Shown piece after piece: positions 53,799-63,850 of a stretch of DNA of 64,000 nucleotides. The first letter of the stretch is position 1; each line of letters opens with the position of its first letter. The translations under genes and the position numbers were made by a program. The stretch is from Bacteroidota bacterium. Lineage in GTDB: Bacteria > Bacteroidota > Bacteroidia > Chitinophagales > Chitinophagaceae. The DNA is taken from the NCBI GenBank assembly GCA_028876495.1, contig JAGWRO010000024.1, positions 108,818-172,817 of the forward strand. The letters run 5' to 3'. The notes beneath the pieces were generated by a model. It was given only the letters and a program-made list of their open reading frames with translations. It was not told the origin of the DNA and searched no databases.

Positions 53799-56192
53799 TT
53801 ACAACTTAACTTTCACTTCCCTTCCATTATACTTTATTATCTTATCCACCTTTTCAGTTTCCTGTACACCGGTGCCCACATTTTCCTTAACCATCACGAT
53901 TTTAAAAGTCCTGTTTTTGAGCATTCCAGGGAAAGAACCTTTTCTTGCAGAAATACTCAACTCTTTTGCTTTGTCATTCCAGCTAAAAGTAAAAGTGGCA
54001 AATTCACCTTTCTCGTAATTGTAGGTATTATTTTCATCTTCGTACAAAGTAAAATGACCATCAGCTCCCGGGTAAATCCGTAGTTCAATATTATCCGCAG
54101 GCTTTTGTGTGGCATATTCCATTACGGGCCCCATCGGAATAATCGAACCTGCTCTTACAAATAACGGCATAATATCTATTGGTGCTGCAGCATCAATGGT
54201 TTGTCCTCCATCGAATTTTTTTCCGGACCAGAAGTCGTACCACTCAGTGCTTTTAGGCAAATACACTTTTCTTGTTGAACCCAACTGATTGGCATGATCG
54301 CCTGAATATAATTGTTGCGTTACAGGATTAACCAAAAAAGCAGGGCCAAACATATACTGATCAGGAATATTATAAACTGCCGGATCGTTCCTGAACTCAA
54401 AAGCCAGCGAACGCATGATCGTATAATTATCTCTTGTTACTTCGCTCGAAAGTGAATAGATATAAGGCAACAAACGATAGCGCAGATCATCGTATTTTAA
54501 GAGAATCGATTTTGTTTTTTCATCCCAGTTTTTTGAAAACAGGGCTCTTTCACCTTTTCCATGAATTCTGAAAATCGGGCTGAAAGCACCAAACTGGAAC
54601 CACCTTGTAAACAATTCGCGCTGGGTAGGCGTAGACCAATCTGGTATTCCTTCAGGAGATGTATAGGAAATATATCCACCAATATCTGAAGTCCAGTAAG
54701 GAATTCCCGACACACATGCATTAATGGCCTGCGGAATTTGGTTTTTAAAAGCAGCAAAAGTGGTAGTAATATCAGAAGACCAAAGAGTGGCTGCGTTTCT
54801 TTGCTGGCCCGCGAACGCTTGTCGTGCCAATAAAAAAATACGCTTTTTAGGAATATCCCTACGCCAATGTGTATAAATTCCTTTTGTATGCTCCAGTGAA
54901 TACGTATTAAAATAATCAATTCCCTTGCCGGTATAAAAATTGGCTTTCTTCCTGTCATTCGGATCCTTGGTATCAGGTTCGCACTGGTCAACCCACCATG
55001 CATCCCATCCATAGCGCTTTATAAGACTGTCTCTTGCCTGGTCCCAATACATTTCTCTTGCGCCGGGATTGTGTGCATCATAATAAGTATCTATCGTATG
55101 CACAAAAAAATTGTCCCAGGTTACGCTGCTAAGATATCCTGCTTTTTTAAGTTGGTCATAATCCTTCGTGCCTTTTCCAAAGCATGGCCAGATAGAAATC
55201 ATCGCATGAATATGGGCTTTGTGAAGTTCATCCACCATTGCCTTCGGATCCGGATATCTTTCAGGATTCATAATGTGCGAGCCGATTGGAGCAGGCGACC
55301 AGTAAAACCAGTCCTGGACAATCACATCAACAGGAATATGATTCTTCCGGTAATTATCTTTTACTGATAAAACTTCCTGTTGAGATTTATACCTGTCCTG
55401 CGATTGAAATAAACCAAACGCCCATTTTGGGTACATTGGCGCTACTCCGGTAAGATTTCTATAAAGATCCATTATATGATCGAACGAAGGACCGTAAAAG
55501 AAATAGTAATCAACCATCTTACCACTTTCTGAAACATAAGTGTATTGAGTATTATTATTTTCATCGCCATAAAATTTCGATTCCGCATAATTGTCCCACA
55601 ACAATCCATAACCTTTTGAAGATAACATTACAGGAATGGCACCAGTCAAATATTTTATAGCCATATCCTGGTTGCGACCTTTATAATTGATAGAAAGAGA
55701 ATCCAAAGGATGGCAACCGAGGCCAAACAATGCTTCATCTTTTGGAGATTGAAATGACGTGGAGCATGCATACGTGTTGATGCCTGCCACTGTTGTATCA
55801 CGGATCTGCTTATTAACCGCATCTGCTTCCGCAAGAATAACATCGTTGTTTAAATCAGAATAAGTAACTGCATTAGTTTTCTTATTCACTTTTATTTTCA
55901 ATTTGGAAGTGGTAATAACAACATTGTCGCTATTTTCTTTTACTGAAAAAATTTTCAGATAAGATTTTACAGGAAGAACAACCAATGATTTTTTTTTCGG
56001 TATTTTATCAAGTGAAGTGTATTTCACTTCTACCAAATCATTATTCAAAAGATAAAGATTCATCACTCCTTTGTCGAGGATAAAACTTGCACCGAAATCC
56101 GTTTTTTTAACTGATCTGACCTGTGCAGTACAAATATTAATTGACAGTACCAATGCTAAAAAGCCGGTAAAACTATTACGTATCATTCTCAT
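53799..56192 (-). CDS. Glycoside hydrolase family 31 (alpha-xylosidase/alpha-glucosidase type)
   Basis: 797 residues with a signal peptide ending CTAQ. An N-terminal beta-sandwich (30-240) precedes a TIM barrel with PKWAFGLFQSQDRYKSQQEV, VIVQDWFYWSP and the nucleophile Asp402 in WWVDQCEPD, then a downstream acid/base region (LARQAFAGQQRNAATLWSSDI) and WTSDIGGY. A C-terminal beta domain ends with GADGHFTLYEDENNTYNYEKG. The barrel sequences are closer to alpha-xylosidases than to maltase-type enzymes, but substrate cannot be fixed. Acts in the periplasm or at the surface. Confidence 0.9.
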   Translation of the reverse strand: MRMIRNSFTGFLALVLSINICTAQVRSVKKTDFGASFILDKGVMNLYLLNNDLVEVKYTSLDKIPKKKSLVVLPVKSYLKIFSVKENSDNVVITTSKLKIKVNKKTNAVTYSDLNNDVILAEADAVNKQIRDTTVAGINTYACSTSFQSPKDEALFGLGCHPLDSLSINYKGRNQDMAIKYLTGAIPVMLSSKGYGLLWDNYAESKFYGDENNNTQYTYVSESGKMVDYYFFYGPSFDHIMDLYRNLTGVAPMYPKWAFGLFQSQDRYKSQQEVLSVKDNYRKNHIPVDVIVQDWFYWSPAPIGSHIMNPERYPDPKAMVDELHKAHIHAMISIWPCFGKGTKDYDQLKKAGYLSSVTWDNFFVHTIDTYYDAHNPGAREMYWDQARDSLIKRYGWDAWWVDQCEPDTKDPNDRKKANFYTGKGIDYFNTYSLEHTKGIYTHWRRDIPKKRIFLLARQAFAGQQRNAATLWSSDITTTFAAFKNQIPQAINACVSGIPYWTSDIGGYISYTSPEGIPDWSTPTQRELFTRWFQFGAFSPIFRIHGKGERALFSKNWDEKTKSILLKYDDLRYRLLPYIYSLSSEVTRDNYTIMRSLAFEFRNDPAVYNIPDQYMFGPAFLVNPVTQQLYSGDHANQLGSTRKVYLPKSTEWYDFWSGKKFDGGQTIDAAAPIDIMPLFVRAGSIIPMGPVMEYATQKPADNIELRIYPGADGHFTLYEDENNTYNYEKGEFATFTFSWNDKAKELSISARKGSFPGMLKNRTFKIVMVKENVGTGVQETEKVDKIIKYNGREVKVKL

Positions 56193-56332
56193 TATAAAGC
56201 AATTTAAAATTCCCCCAAATTATTCATTTTTCTCCATAGCAATGGCTGAGGCGAAAAAATTTATATCAATGGTTAAAAAAACATTGAAGATTTTTCTTTC
56301 CTTTTATTATTGGGGGCAAAATGAAATTTCGC

Positions 56333-56350
56333 ATTATTTATTTCTTTACT
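56333..56350 (-). repeat. 3'-end motif copy behind the photolyase gene
   Basis: Sense reading AGTAAAGAAATAAATAAT, 9 nt after the photolyase stop codon. Confidence 0.5.
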
Positions 56351-56359
56351 GGTAAAAAT

Positions 56360-57670
56360 TTAAACCACTTCTTCCAATGCCTGTTTATATACTTCCAATG
56401 CACGTTTTCTTGCAAACTCATGTTTTACAACTTCAGGAAGATAACCGGGCCTGAAATCTTTGATCCATTTCTTTATATAAATCAGTTTCGGGTCAAACTT
56501 TTTTATTTGTTCTGAAGGATTAAAAATCCTGAAATAAGGAGCGGCATCACAGCCGGTTCCAGCCGCCCATTGCCAATTTCCGTTGTTGGAAGATAATTCG
56601 TAATCCAACAGTTTCTCAGCAAAATAGGCTTCTCCCCAACGCCAGTCGATCAATAAATGTTTACAAAGAAAGCTTGCAACTACCATGCGTACACGATTAT
56701 GCATCCAGCCCGTTTCATTCAACTGACGCATGCCCGCATCTACCAGGGGATAACCGGTTTCACCTTTGCACCAAAGTTCAAATTCGTTTTCATTATTTCT
56801 CCATTTTAGTGCATCGTATTTCCTTTTAAAATTATGATGAACCACTTGTGGAAAGTTAAAAAGAATCATCATAAAAAATTCACGCCAGATCAATTCATTC
56901 AACCATTGTTCGTTTAGTTTATGAGCAATATCTACCAATTGCCTTACACTCACTGTTCCAAAACGAAGATGAACACTGGCAAAGCTTGTACCATCAAAAG
57001 AAGGAATATTTCGTGTTTCATCATAATGACGAATTAGTTCGTCAGAAACATTTAAATGAGGAATTTCAAAATCAGTATTTTCAAACCCAATCTCCTTAAG
57101 AGAAGGAAAATAAAAAGGTTTTGTTTTAAGAAGATTGTCCAAAATATTTTCAGATGGAAAAGGTTTTATTTTTTCTGCATGAAACTTCTGTTTCCACACT
57201 TTAGAATAAGGAGTAAATATCGTGTATGGTTCACCGCCAGGTTTCATTACTTCTGATCTTTCAAAAATTACCTGGTCTTTGTAGGTATGAAAAGTTATAC
57301 TTTTTTTACTCAAAAATTCTTTTATCTTCCCGTCCCTTTCAATCGCGTAAGGCTCATAATCATGATTAGTAAAAATTTCTTTTACCTCAAAAGTGTCACA
57401 GATCTTTTCAAATGCTTTCAAAGGTGTATCATGGATAATATAAAATGATGATCCATTTTTTCTAAGCTGATCGTCCAGCCCTTTTAATGTTTGATGAATA
57501 AAAGAAACGCGCTTATCTTTTTTTTGCGGAAGTTGAGAGAGAATATTTTTATCAAAAATAAACACCGGTAACACCGGATAATCACTTTTTAAAGAATAAT
57601 AGAAAGCTGCGTTATCGTTGAGACGCAGATCTCTTCTAAACCAGCAAACACTTATTTTTTTTACTTCCAT
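56360..57670 (-). CDS. Deoxyribodipyrimidine photolyase (cryptochrome/photolyase family)
   Basis: 436 residues: N-terminal antenna-binding Rossmann domain (VCWFRRDLRLNDNAAFYYSL, FIFDKNIL) and C-terminal FAD domain with WCKGETGYPLVDAGMRQLNETGWMHNRVRMVVASFL, DWRWGEAYFAEKLLDYELSSNNGNWQWAAGTG and FRIFNPSEQ. The conserved Trp and Asn positions of class I CPD photolyases are visible, so light-driven repair of pyrimidine dimers is likely, although some cryptochromes look similar. It starts 2 bp after the TspO-like gene ends and is almost certainly cotranscribed with it. Confidence 0.93.
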   Translation of the reverse strand: MEVKKISVCWFRRDLRLNDNAAFYYSLKSDYPVLPVFIFDKNILSQLPQKKDKRVSFIHQTLKGLDDQLRKNGSSFYIIHDTPLKAFEKICDTFEVKEIFTNHDYEPYAIERDGKIKEFLSKKSITFHTYKDQVIFERSEVMKPGGEPYTIFTPYSKVWKQKFHAEKIKPFPSENILDNLLKTKPFYFPSLKEIGFENTDFEIPHLNVSDELIRHYDETRNIPSFDGTSFASVHLRFGTVSVRQLVDIAHKLNEQWLNELIWREFFMMILFNFPQVVHHNFKRKYDALKWRNNENEFELWCKGETGYPLVDAGMRQLNETGWMHNRVRMVVASFLCKHLLIDWRWGEAYFAEKLLDYELSSNNGNWQWAAGTGCDAAPYFRIFNPSEQIKKFDPKLIYIKKWIKDFRPGYLPEVVKHEFARKRALEVYKQALEEVV

Positions 57671-57672
57671 AT

Positions 57673-58458
57673 TTATTTAAATACCGTTTTCAAGGGATTG
57701 GTTTCCTTGTTTTTATAACCATGAATTGTGCTGCTGATAATTAGAATCGCCGCCATAACAATAGCTGTTATTACAATTGATGACTCGACGTTCCGGTTTG
57801 CAACCGCAATCGCAATCAACGCCCAAGCAGCCACTAAAGCATACTCGCGCATGTTGCGGTTCCATGTCATAAATAAATTAATAATTCCGGCAATTATGAT
57901 CATAATAATTGTCCAGGCGATTCCTGAAATCCCAAAGCCATCCCATTTTATTTTCGTTAACCATGCTGCTATATCTGCAATCAAAGCAACTGAAATCCAT
58001 CCTGAATAAATACAAAACAGCCACCAGACAAATGCAATTTTCTTCAATGGCAAATCATCCAGTTCCATTCTTGTATTTAATATGATTTTTATTAAAGAAA
58101 TGAGCAGTATGATCATTATGATTACAGAAAGGCCGGTATAATCATACAGCCACGCAAATACCCATAAAGAATTGGCGATACAGGAAATAACAAACCACCA
58201 CCCTATTTCCCTAGCAGGCCATTCGTCTGCTGCCTCTTTAAAAAGACTTCGTCCCTGGTAAATTACAAAAGTCAACAAACCAAAATAGATCAATCCCCAA
58301 ATAGAAAAAGCATAACCTGCGGGTGTAAAATAATTTTGATACCTGGCAGAAACGGTCGCCATCGTATTACCGTTGAAGAGGCCGGTATTGGAAAGATAAT
58401 TGATGATGATTGTTCCAATCAAAGCGAGGATGTTTGCTATTTGTAGTATTTTCTTCAT
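57673..58458 (-). CDS. TspO/MBR-like tryptophan-rich membrane protein
   Basis: 261 residues with about seven hydrophobic helices, beginning ANILALIGTIIINYLSN, with YFTPAGYAFSIWGLIYFGL, NSLWVFAWLYDYTGLSVI and WLFCIYSGWISVALIAD. These resemble the TspO/MBR signature (PxGYAFxxxW and repeated Trp), although the protein is longer than classical five-helix TspO. The stop lies 2 bp before the photolyase ATG; such pairing suggests a role in light or porphyrin-related stress, which remains inference. Confidence 0.78.
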   Translation of the reverse strand: MKKILQIANILALIGTIIINYLSNTGLFNGNTMATVSARYQNYFTPAGYAFSIWGLIYFGLLTFVIYQGRSLFKEAADEWPAREIGWWFVISCIANSLWVFAWLYDYTGLSVIIMIILLISLIKIILNTRMELDDLPLKKIAFVWWLFCIYSGWISVALIADIAAWLTKIKWDGFGISGIAWTIIMIIIAGIINLFMTWNRNMREYALVAAWALIAIAVANRNVESSIVITAIVMAAILIISSTIHGYKNKETNPLKTVFK

Positions 58459-58597
58459 CTCTGAAATTTTAAATAATTTATTATTCCTTTTTGAGATAAG
58501 TAACTGTAAACATATTCAGAAAAAATTAAAAAGAAACTGAAATTTTCATCAAACATTAAACCAAAAAAGAAGGATCGTTATTTAAATCAAATCTTTA

Positions 58598-59188
58598 TTA
58601 TTCATATAAACCCGCCAAATTATAAAAAGTTTTTTTATCTAATTCTTTAATTCCGCCTGGAGCAATTCCTTCAATGGTGAGTTCTTCTATTCTCAGCCGA
58701 ATTAATCTGAGGCATCTGTGTCTTACAGCAAGCGCCATTTTACGAACCTGCCGGTATTTCCCTTCAGTAAGCGTAATAAGCAACCATGTGTGAGGATACT
58801 TTTCCCTAACGTCAACCGCCCAAGGATACAAACTAACGGGATCGGTTACACGCACTAAAGATTCCGGCCGGGCAAGATAATCTTCACCATTTTTAATTTT
58901 GATTCTTATTCCTTCAGCTAAATGTCGAAAAGTTTCTTCGGACATTTTGTTTTGAAGCATTACGAGGTACGTGCGCTTATGTGGTTTTTCTCCGGAAAAA
59001 ATTAATCGCGTAATTTTCTTGTCCGTGGTTAAAAGTAACAAGCCTTCAGAATCCTTATCAAGTCTTCCTATAGCATGTGTGCCTTCCGGAAATGAAAAAT
59101 CAAGGTTGCCTAACAATGGAACAGCATCGCTGCTTACAAATTGGGAAACCATGTTGGCAGGTTTATTCAGAATAAAATAACGATTCAT
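58598..59188 (-). CDS. RluE/RluF-type rRNA pseudouridine synthase
   Basis: 196 residues, beginning RYFILNKPANMVSQFVS, with the catalytic aspartate in HAIGRLDKDSEGLLLLTTD, KRTYLVML and EGKYRQVRKMALAVRHRCLRLIRLRIEEL. This is the RsuA/RluB/E/F family without an S4 domain, as in RluE which modifies 23S rRNA U2457. The precise target base cannot be told from sequence. Lies behind the 2OG oxygenase gene on the same strand. Confidence 0.9.
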   Translation of the reverse strand: MNRYFILNKPANMVSQFVSSDAVPLLGNLDFSFPEGTHAIGRLDKDSEGLLLLTTDKKITRLIFSGEKPHKRTYLVMLQNKMSEETFRHLAEGIRIKIKNGEDYLARPESLVRVTDPVSLYPWAVDVREKYPHTWLLITLTEGKYRQVRKMALAVRHRCLRLIRLRIEELTIEGIAPGGIKELDKKTFYNLAGLYE

Positions 59189-59213
59189 TTACTGGAGGTA
59201 AAAAGCAAAATAA

Positions 59214-59231
59214 TAGTAAACCCACAAATAA
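59214..59231 (+). repeat. 3'-end-type motif, antisense to both neighbours
   Basis: AGTAAACCCACAAATAAC reads on the plus strand between two minus-strand genes (oxygenase and rRNA pseudouridine synthase). It is the clearest exception to the sense-orientation rule. Confidence 0.4.
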
Positions 59232-59260
59232 CAGGAATTTTTATTTTCTTATTAATGCAA

Positions 59261-59911
59261 TTAATCTTTTTTGAGCCAACCGGTAATACTCATACGTGGT
59301 TTGTAAGCTACCAATACCTCATGCGCCAGTTCACTGCTTTTAAAGAAAACACTTTTACCATTTAAAGGAGATATGTTTTGGACCTTATCGTTAAAGTGTA
59401 TGCTCAATTCCCCACCATCTTCCGGTTGCCAGTCTTCGTTTAAATACAGGATCATTGAATATTGCCGGCTTTTATTATTGGTAAATTGGTCAATATGTTT
59501 TTTATAAAAACTTCCTTTTTCATATAATGTATAATGAAATTCGTATCCTGTAATTCCTGTGTAGCACGTTCTGTTTAAATAACTCACAAAAGCATCCATC
59601 AGATCAAAAAAGGCATTTTCATCCTCATTGTTATTTTTCCGATCGAGCCAATAGATCCTGTCGCTCCTTATTGATTTGTCCTTTACTACTACAGTACCAT
59701 TTCCGGTTCCTGCCGAACGAAGTTTATTTTGAGAATACAGATTTAAAAGGTTTGATCTGAGTTTGGATGCAAGAGTTGCATTTAAAAAATTTTCTGTTAC
59801 ACCAACTTTATTTTCTATAAAAGTTTCAATGAGCGTATTAAAGGTCGTTTCCAATAATTGCAATTGGAGCCGATTTTTTAGTGGCCCAATTTTATGCGAA
59901 GTTACTCTCAA
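59261..59911 (-). CDS. 2OG-Fe(II) oxygenase (prolyl 4-hydroxylase type)
   Basis: 216 residues. The double-stranded beta-helix shows LYEKGSFYKKHIDQF (iron ligands His and Asp), YSMILYLNEDWQPEDGGELSIHF and SELAHEVLVAYKPRMSITGW (distal His and the Arg that binds 2-oxoglutarate). It hydroxylates a protein or small molecule using iron, oxygen and 2-oxoglutarate; target unknown. The frame starts at TTG (59911) and no ATG precedes the conserved region, so the true start is uncertain. Confidence 0.85.
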   Translation of the reverse strand: MRVTSHKIGPLKNRLQLQLLETTFNTLIETFIENKVGVTENFLNATLASKLRSNLLNLYSQNKLRSAGTGNGTVVVKDKSIRSDRIYWLDRKNNNEDENAFFDLMDAFVSYLNRTCYTGITGYEFHYTLYEKGSFYKKHIDQFTNNKSRQYSMILYLNEDWQPEDGGELSIHFNDKVQNISPLNGKSVFFKSSELAHEVLVAYKPRMSITGWLKKD

Positions 59912-60000
59912 AGAACATCCTTAATTAAAATAAAAACATCTGCAACACTTATTAACTTTAAATTATACAATAAAGAATTACCATTTTCATTTTTAGAAAT

Positions 60001-60708
60001 TCATTTAAAATTGGCAATGGCGATTAGCTTATTTACATTATGAACAATTATTTTTCTGCCTTTTGTATCTAAAATTTCATCTTCTTTAAATTCAGTCAAT
60101 ATTCTTACCACATTTTCACGGGCAGTTCCTACAAGGCTTGCCAGGTCATCACGCCCCATATTAATTTCAACCGGCATGCCCGGCCTTAAATGATCTTTAT
60201 ATTTTTCTCTCAGTACAATAAGTTGAAGCGCTAATCTTTCACGTACAGATTTCTTTGAAAACAGGGTAATACTATTTGCCAACACAGCATATTCGTGGCT
60301 TAATGTTTTTAACAACCGGCTATTTAAGAGGGGAGATTGGGACAATGCATCTAAAAAATCTTCTTTGGGTATAAAGCCGATTTTACTTTCTTCCAATGCT
60401 GCGGCAAAATCGGGATAACGGCCTTGGGCAAGTATAGCATGGTACCCCAGCAATTCGCCCGTATTGGCTACATAGATAATATGTTCCCTGCTTTCATTAT
60501 CAATTTTGTACTTTTTTACTTTACCTTTCGATATATAAAAAATACCCGATGGAAAAGCGCCTTCGCGGAAAATAATTTCCCCTTTTTTATATATCTGTTC
60601 ACTTTTATTGGCTGCTAGAATTTCATGAACATCTGGAGGCAGATCCTCCAAAACAGATTCACTTTTAAAATCCCATTGATCAATCGGAAAAAGGCCTTGT
60701 ATGCTCAT
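60001..60708 (-). CDS. Crp/Fnr family transcriptional regulator
   Basis: 235 residues: cyclic-nucleotide-binding-type beta-barrel (about 28-140, with IIFREGAFPSGIFYISKGKVKKY and ELLGYHAIL), dimer helix (140-165), and a C-terminal helix-turn-helix with MGRDDLASLVGTARENVVRILTEFKEDEILDTKGRKI. There are no N-terminal cysteines for an FNR-type iron-sulfur cluster, so the effector is unknown. Diverges from the SulP transporter gene, with direct repeats between them. Confidence 0.9.
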   Translation of the reverse strand: MSIQGLFPIDQWDFKSESVLEDLPPDVHEILAANKSEQIYKKGEIIFREGAFPSGIFYISKGKVKKYKIDNESREHIIYVANTGELLGYHAILAQGRYPDFAAALEESKIGFIPKEDFLDALSQSPLLNSRLLKTLSHEYAVLANSITLFSKKSVRERLALQLIVLREKYKDHLRPGMPVEINMGRDDLASLVGTARENVVRILTEFKEDEILDTKGRKIIVHNVNKLIAIANFK

Positions 60709-60734
60709 ATTACCTGTAAAATTACCTATTTAAA

Positions 60735-60802
60735 AAGTGATAAAGTTTACTTTTTTAAGTGATAAGTTTAACAGCCTCCGGCTATTCATTAAGATAACTT
60801 TG
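60735..60802 (+). promoter_or_regulatory. Candidate SulP promoter with upstream direct repeats
   Basis: TAACTTTG (60795-60802) fits the Bacteroidota -7 box, 51 bp before the SulP ATG. Upstream AAGTGATA is repeated at 60735-60742 and 60757-60764, starts 22 bp apart (about two helical turns), where an activator such as the divergent Crp/Fnr protein could bind. Confidence 0.45.
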
Positions 60803-60853
60803 CAACCTTAAAAAAGGTATAAAAATTTAAATGAAATACAAAAGCCCCAGGTT

Positions 60854-62506
60854 ATGAAAGGAATGTTCAGGCCCAAATTATTTGATACTTTAAAAACCTA
60901 CAATAGAAAACAGTTTTCCAAAGATGTTCTTGCAGGAATCATTGTAGGAATTGTGGCCTTGCCACTCGCCATTGCTTTTGCAATCGCTTCAGGAGTTACG
61001 CCGGAAAAGGGTTTAATAACTGCAGTGATAGCAGGTTTTTTCATTTCAGCCTTTGGCGGAAGCCGGGTGCAGATCGGCGGCCCTACCGGGGCTTTTATTG
61101 TTATTGTTTATGGCATAGTGCAGATGTATGGGGTTAATGGTTTAATTGTTGCCACTTTTATGGCGGGCATTATGCTCATCATTATGGGCATTGCCAGGAT
61201 GGGTACGGTTATAAAATTTATTCCTCATCCACTCATCATCGGGTTTACCAGTGGCATTGCACTCATTATTTTTTCTTCGCAGGTAAAAGATTTTTTGGGT
61301 TTAAAAATGGGGAAAGTACCCGCCGACTTTTTAGAGAAATGGTTGGCCTATTTTAAGAACTTTCAAAGCATCAATTTATTTACAGTTTTGATTGCTGTGG
61401 CTACTTTGATCATTATCCTTTTATGGCCAAAAGTAAACCAGAAAATACCCGGTTCCTTAATAGCTATTTTAATAACTACCGCCGCTGTTCAGTGGATGCA
61501 TTTACCTGTAGAAACCATCGGAAGCCGTTTTGGAAACATTTCTTCCTCATTTCCCAAACCGATCATACCCTTTGTGGATTTTGCCACTATTAAACATTTA
61601 ATACAACCTGCGTTTACTATAGCCATGCTTTGCTCAATTGAATCATTGTTATCTGCAGTAGTTGCTGATGGAATGATTGGGGGGAACCATAGATCCAATA
61701 TGGAGTTAATAGCGCAAGGTATTGCCAATATCTTTTCATCCATTTTTGGAGGAATTCCAGCAACAGGCGCTATCGCCCGCACTGCAACCAATGTAAAAAA
61801 CGGCGGACGAACTCCTGTAGCGGGTATTATACATGCAGCTACACTCTTGCTGATCCTGCTCATTGCCGGAAAATGGGCTTCCCTGATTCCTATAGCTACT
61901 CTTGCCGGAATATTGATTATTGTGGCTTACAATATGAGCGAATGGCAAAATTTCAGGTCTATTTTAAAAGGCCCGAAAGGAGATGTTGCTGTCTTGCTCA
62001 TCACTTTTTTTCTCACTGTTTTAATCGACCTGACTGTTGCCATTGAAGTGGGTATTGTTCTGGCAGCTTTTTTATTCATGAGAAATATGATCAAATCGAG
62101 CGATGTAAGTAATCTTACCGGCGAAATAGAAGATGATGAATTTGGCTTTGACCTGGTAGAAGGAAAATTTCAGGTTCCAAAAGAAGTAGAAGTAATTGAA
62201 ATATCCGGCCCCCTGTTTTTTGGGGCTGCCTATAAGTTTAAAGATGCCTTAAGATACATGAAACAGCATCCACGTGTTTTAATTATAAGAATGCGTCATG
62301 TACCAATAATCGATGCTACAGGAATACAAACTATGAAAGAGATCTATGCCGAATGCAAAAAAAACCATACTAAAATAATTTTGTCAGAACTAAATTCGCC
62401 GCATGTTTTTAAAGAATTGCAAGAAGCCCGGCTGCTTTTTGCGATTGGAAAAGGAAATGTAGCGGCTACTTTTGAAGAAGCTTTGGAAAAGGCAAAAAAT
62501 ATTTAA
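60854..62506 (+). CDS. SulP family anion transporter with STAS domain
   Basis: 550 residues. The membrane part (about 20-415) has the SulP start [40 protein letters not shown] and the conserved [24 protein letters not shown] cytoplasmic STAS domain follows (435-548; [30 protein letters not shown]). Members carry sulfate or bicarbonate; the substrate is not determined here. Divergent from a Crp/Fnr regulator, which may control it. Confidence 0.9.
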   Translation: MKGMFRPKLFDTLKTYNRKQFSKDVLAGIIVGIVALPLAIAFAIASGVTPEKGLITAVIAGFFISAFGGSRVQIGGPTGAFIVIVYGIVQMYGVNGLIVATFMAGIMLIIMGIARMGTVIKFIPHPLIIGFTSGIALIIFSSQVKDFLGLKMGKVPADFLEKWLAYFKNFQSINLFTVLIAVATLIIILLWPKVNQKIPGSLIAILITTAAVQWMHLPVETIGSRFGNISSSFPKPIIPFVDFATIKHLIQPAFTIAMLCSIESLLSAVVADGMIGGNHRSNMELIAQGIANIFSSIFGGIPATGAIARTATNVKNGGRTPVAGIIHAATLLLILLIAGKWASLIPIATLAGILIIVAYNMSEWQNFRSILKGPKGDVAVLLITFFLTVLIDLTVAIEVGIVLAAFLFMRNMIKSSDVSNLTGEIEDDEFGFDLVEGKFQVPKEVEVIEISGPLFFGAAYKFKDALRYMKQHPRVLIIRMRHVPIIDATGIQTMKEIYAECKKNHTKIILSELNSPHVFKELQEARLLFAIGKGNVAATFEEALEKAKNI

Positions 62507-62646
62507 TCTATGTAAGCTTTCATTTATAAATATTATTTTTTATTTTTCGAAAAAAACAGAGACGATCAAATGAAATACCTGTTCATCTTACCAATATTAT
62601 CCCTCTGAAATAAAACAAAAACTGTTCTATAAAGCTTGAAATAGAA

Positions 62647-63789
62647 ATGAAAAAGTTAGTGGAAAATAAATCCTTTTCGGTTTTAATACCCGATGGTGAA
62701 AGTATTTTTGCATTAAAGGTTTTGCGGTGTTTAGGAAAAATAAAAGGCATTCACGTTATTATTCTTTCAAATGATGCACAGGCCATGGTCCGCTTTTCAC
62801 GCTATTGCGATAAATTCATTACCTATATTGAAAAAAATGAACCAGATCGTTTAGCAGCAATCACCAATACATTAGTTAAAATAAAGGCAGATGTGATCTT
62901 GCCGGTAGATATCCCAACCATTAGGCTAATATCTGCAAATCAAAAGGAAATTGAAAAAATAACACGAATAATCCCATTGCCGGTAATCGAAAATATAGAC
63001 ATCACTGATGACAAATGGTTGACGTACGAATGGATGAATGAAAATAAAATAGCTACTCCTTCCACTGTATTATTCCAGCCTGGAAATGACTTTGAAGAGA
63101 AATTGTTTCACTTAACTTTTCCTGTCCTAATCAAACCAAGAAAGGGCTCAGGCGGAGAAGGAATAGAAATCTTTCAGGATAAGGAATCGCTGCTAAGTTT
63201 TTGCGAAAAAAACACCAAATCAATTGATTTGATTGTACAATCTTTTATCAAAGGTTTTGATATCGACTGTAGCATTTTATGTAAAGATGGAGACATACTG
63301 GCTTTCACTATCCAGAAGAGATTTGTTTACACTGATCAACCTGTATCAGGCGAACTTGCTGTTGATTTTCTTTTTCATGAAAGCACCTACCAGACGGTAA
63401 AAGAATTGGCTAAAAAATTCTGCTGGTCTGGTATTGCACATATTGATCTCAGGTATGATGAAAATGACCAACAAATTAAAGTGATTGAAATAAATCCGCG
63501 TTTCTGGGCATCGGTTACTTATTCCATATTGGCAGGGATCAACTTTCCTTACCTTGCTTGTCTATTCGCATTAAATTCTGAATTACCAAAAGTTGAATTT
63601 TATTCAAAACGACTTATACAACTCAGAAGCGCAATAAAAATAATCCTCAATAAAATGATCACCAGAAATAGAAAAGATCTTTATTTTGATAATATATTTC
63701 TGGACCAGGTTTCTTTTAAAGACCCTTTACCTTATTTTATTTCAAAGTACCCACGCATTTTCCGTAAAATATTCGGCACAGTTTCTTAA
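62647..63789 (+). CDS. ATP-grasp protein of the CPS-like type
   Basis: 380 residues. A Rossmann-like N-terminal domain (VLIPDGESIFALKVLRCLGKI, ADVILPVDIPTIRLI) precedes the ATP-grasp core with DDKWLTYEWMNENKIATPST, FPVLIKPRKGSGGEGI, IVQSFIKGFDIDCSIL and the metal-binding end KVIEINPRFWASV. The arrangement is that of carboxylate-amine ligases in carbamoyl-phosphate-synthase-like or peptide/glycan-modifying pathways. The acceptor is unknown and no biosynthetic cluster is visible up to the window edge. Confidence 0.75.
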   Translation: MKKLVENKSFSVLIPDGESIFALKVLRCLGKIKGIHVIILSNDAQAMVRFSRYCDKFITYIEKNEPDRLAAITNTLVKIKADVILPVDIPTIRLISANQKEIEKITRIIPLPVIENIDITDDKWLTYEWMNENKIATPSTVLFQPGNDFEEKLFHLTFPVLIKPRKGSGGEGIEIFQDKESLLSFCEKNTKSIDLIVQSFIKGFDIDCSILCKDGDILAFTIQKRFVYTDQPVSGELAVDFLFHESTYQTVKELAKKFCWSGIAHIDLRYDENDQQIKVIEINPRFWASVTYSILAGINFPYLACLFALNSELPKVEFYSKRLIQLRSAIKIILNKMITRNRKDLYFDNIFLDQVSFKDPLPYFISKYPRIFRKIFGTVS

Positions 63790-63850
63790 AGTTTTTGCTG
63801 GTGTATTTTGCAAAGCCCGGAGATTATATTTTTTAAAATAAAAATCGCGA

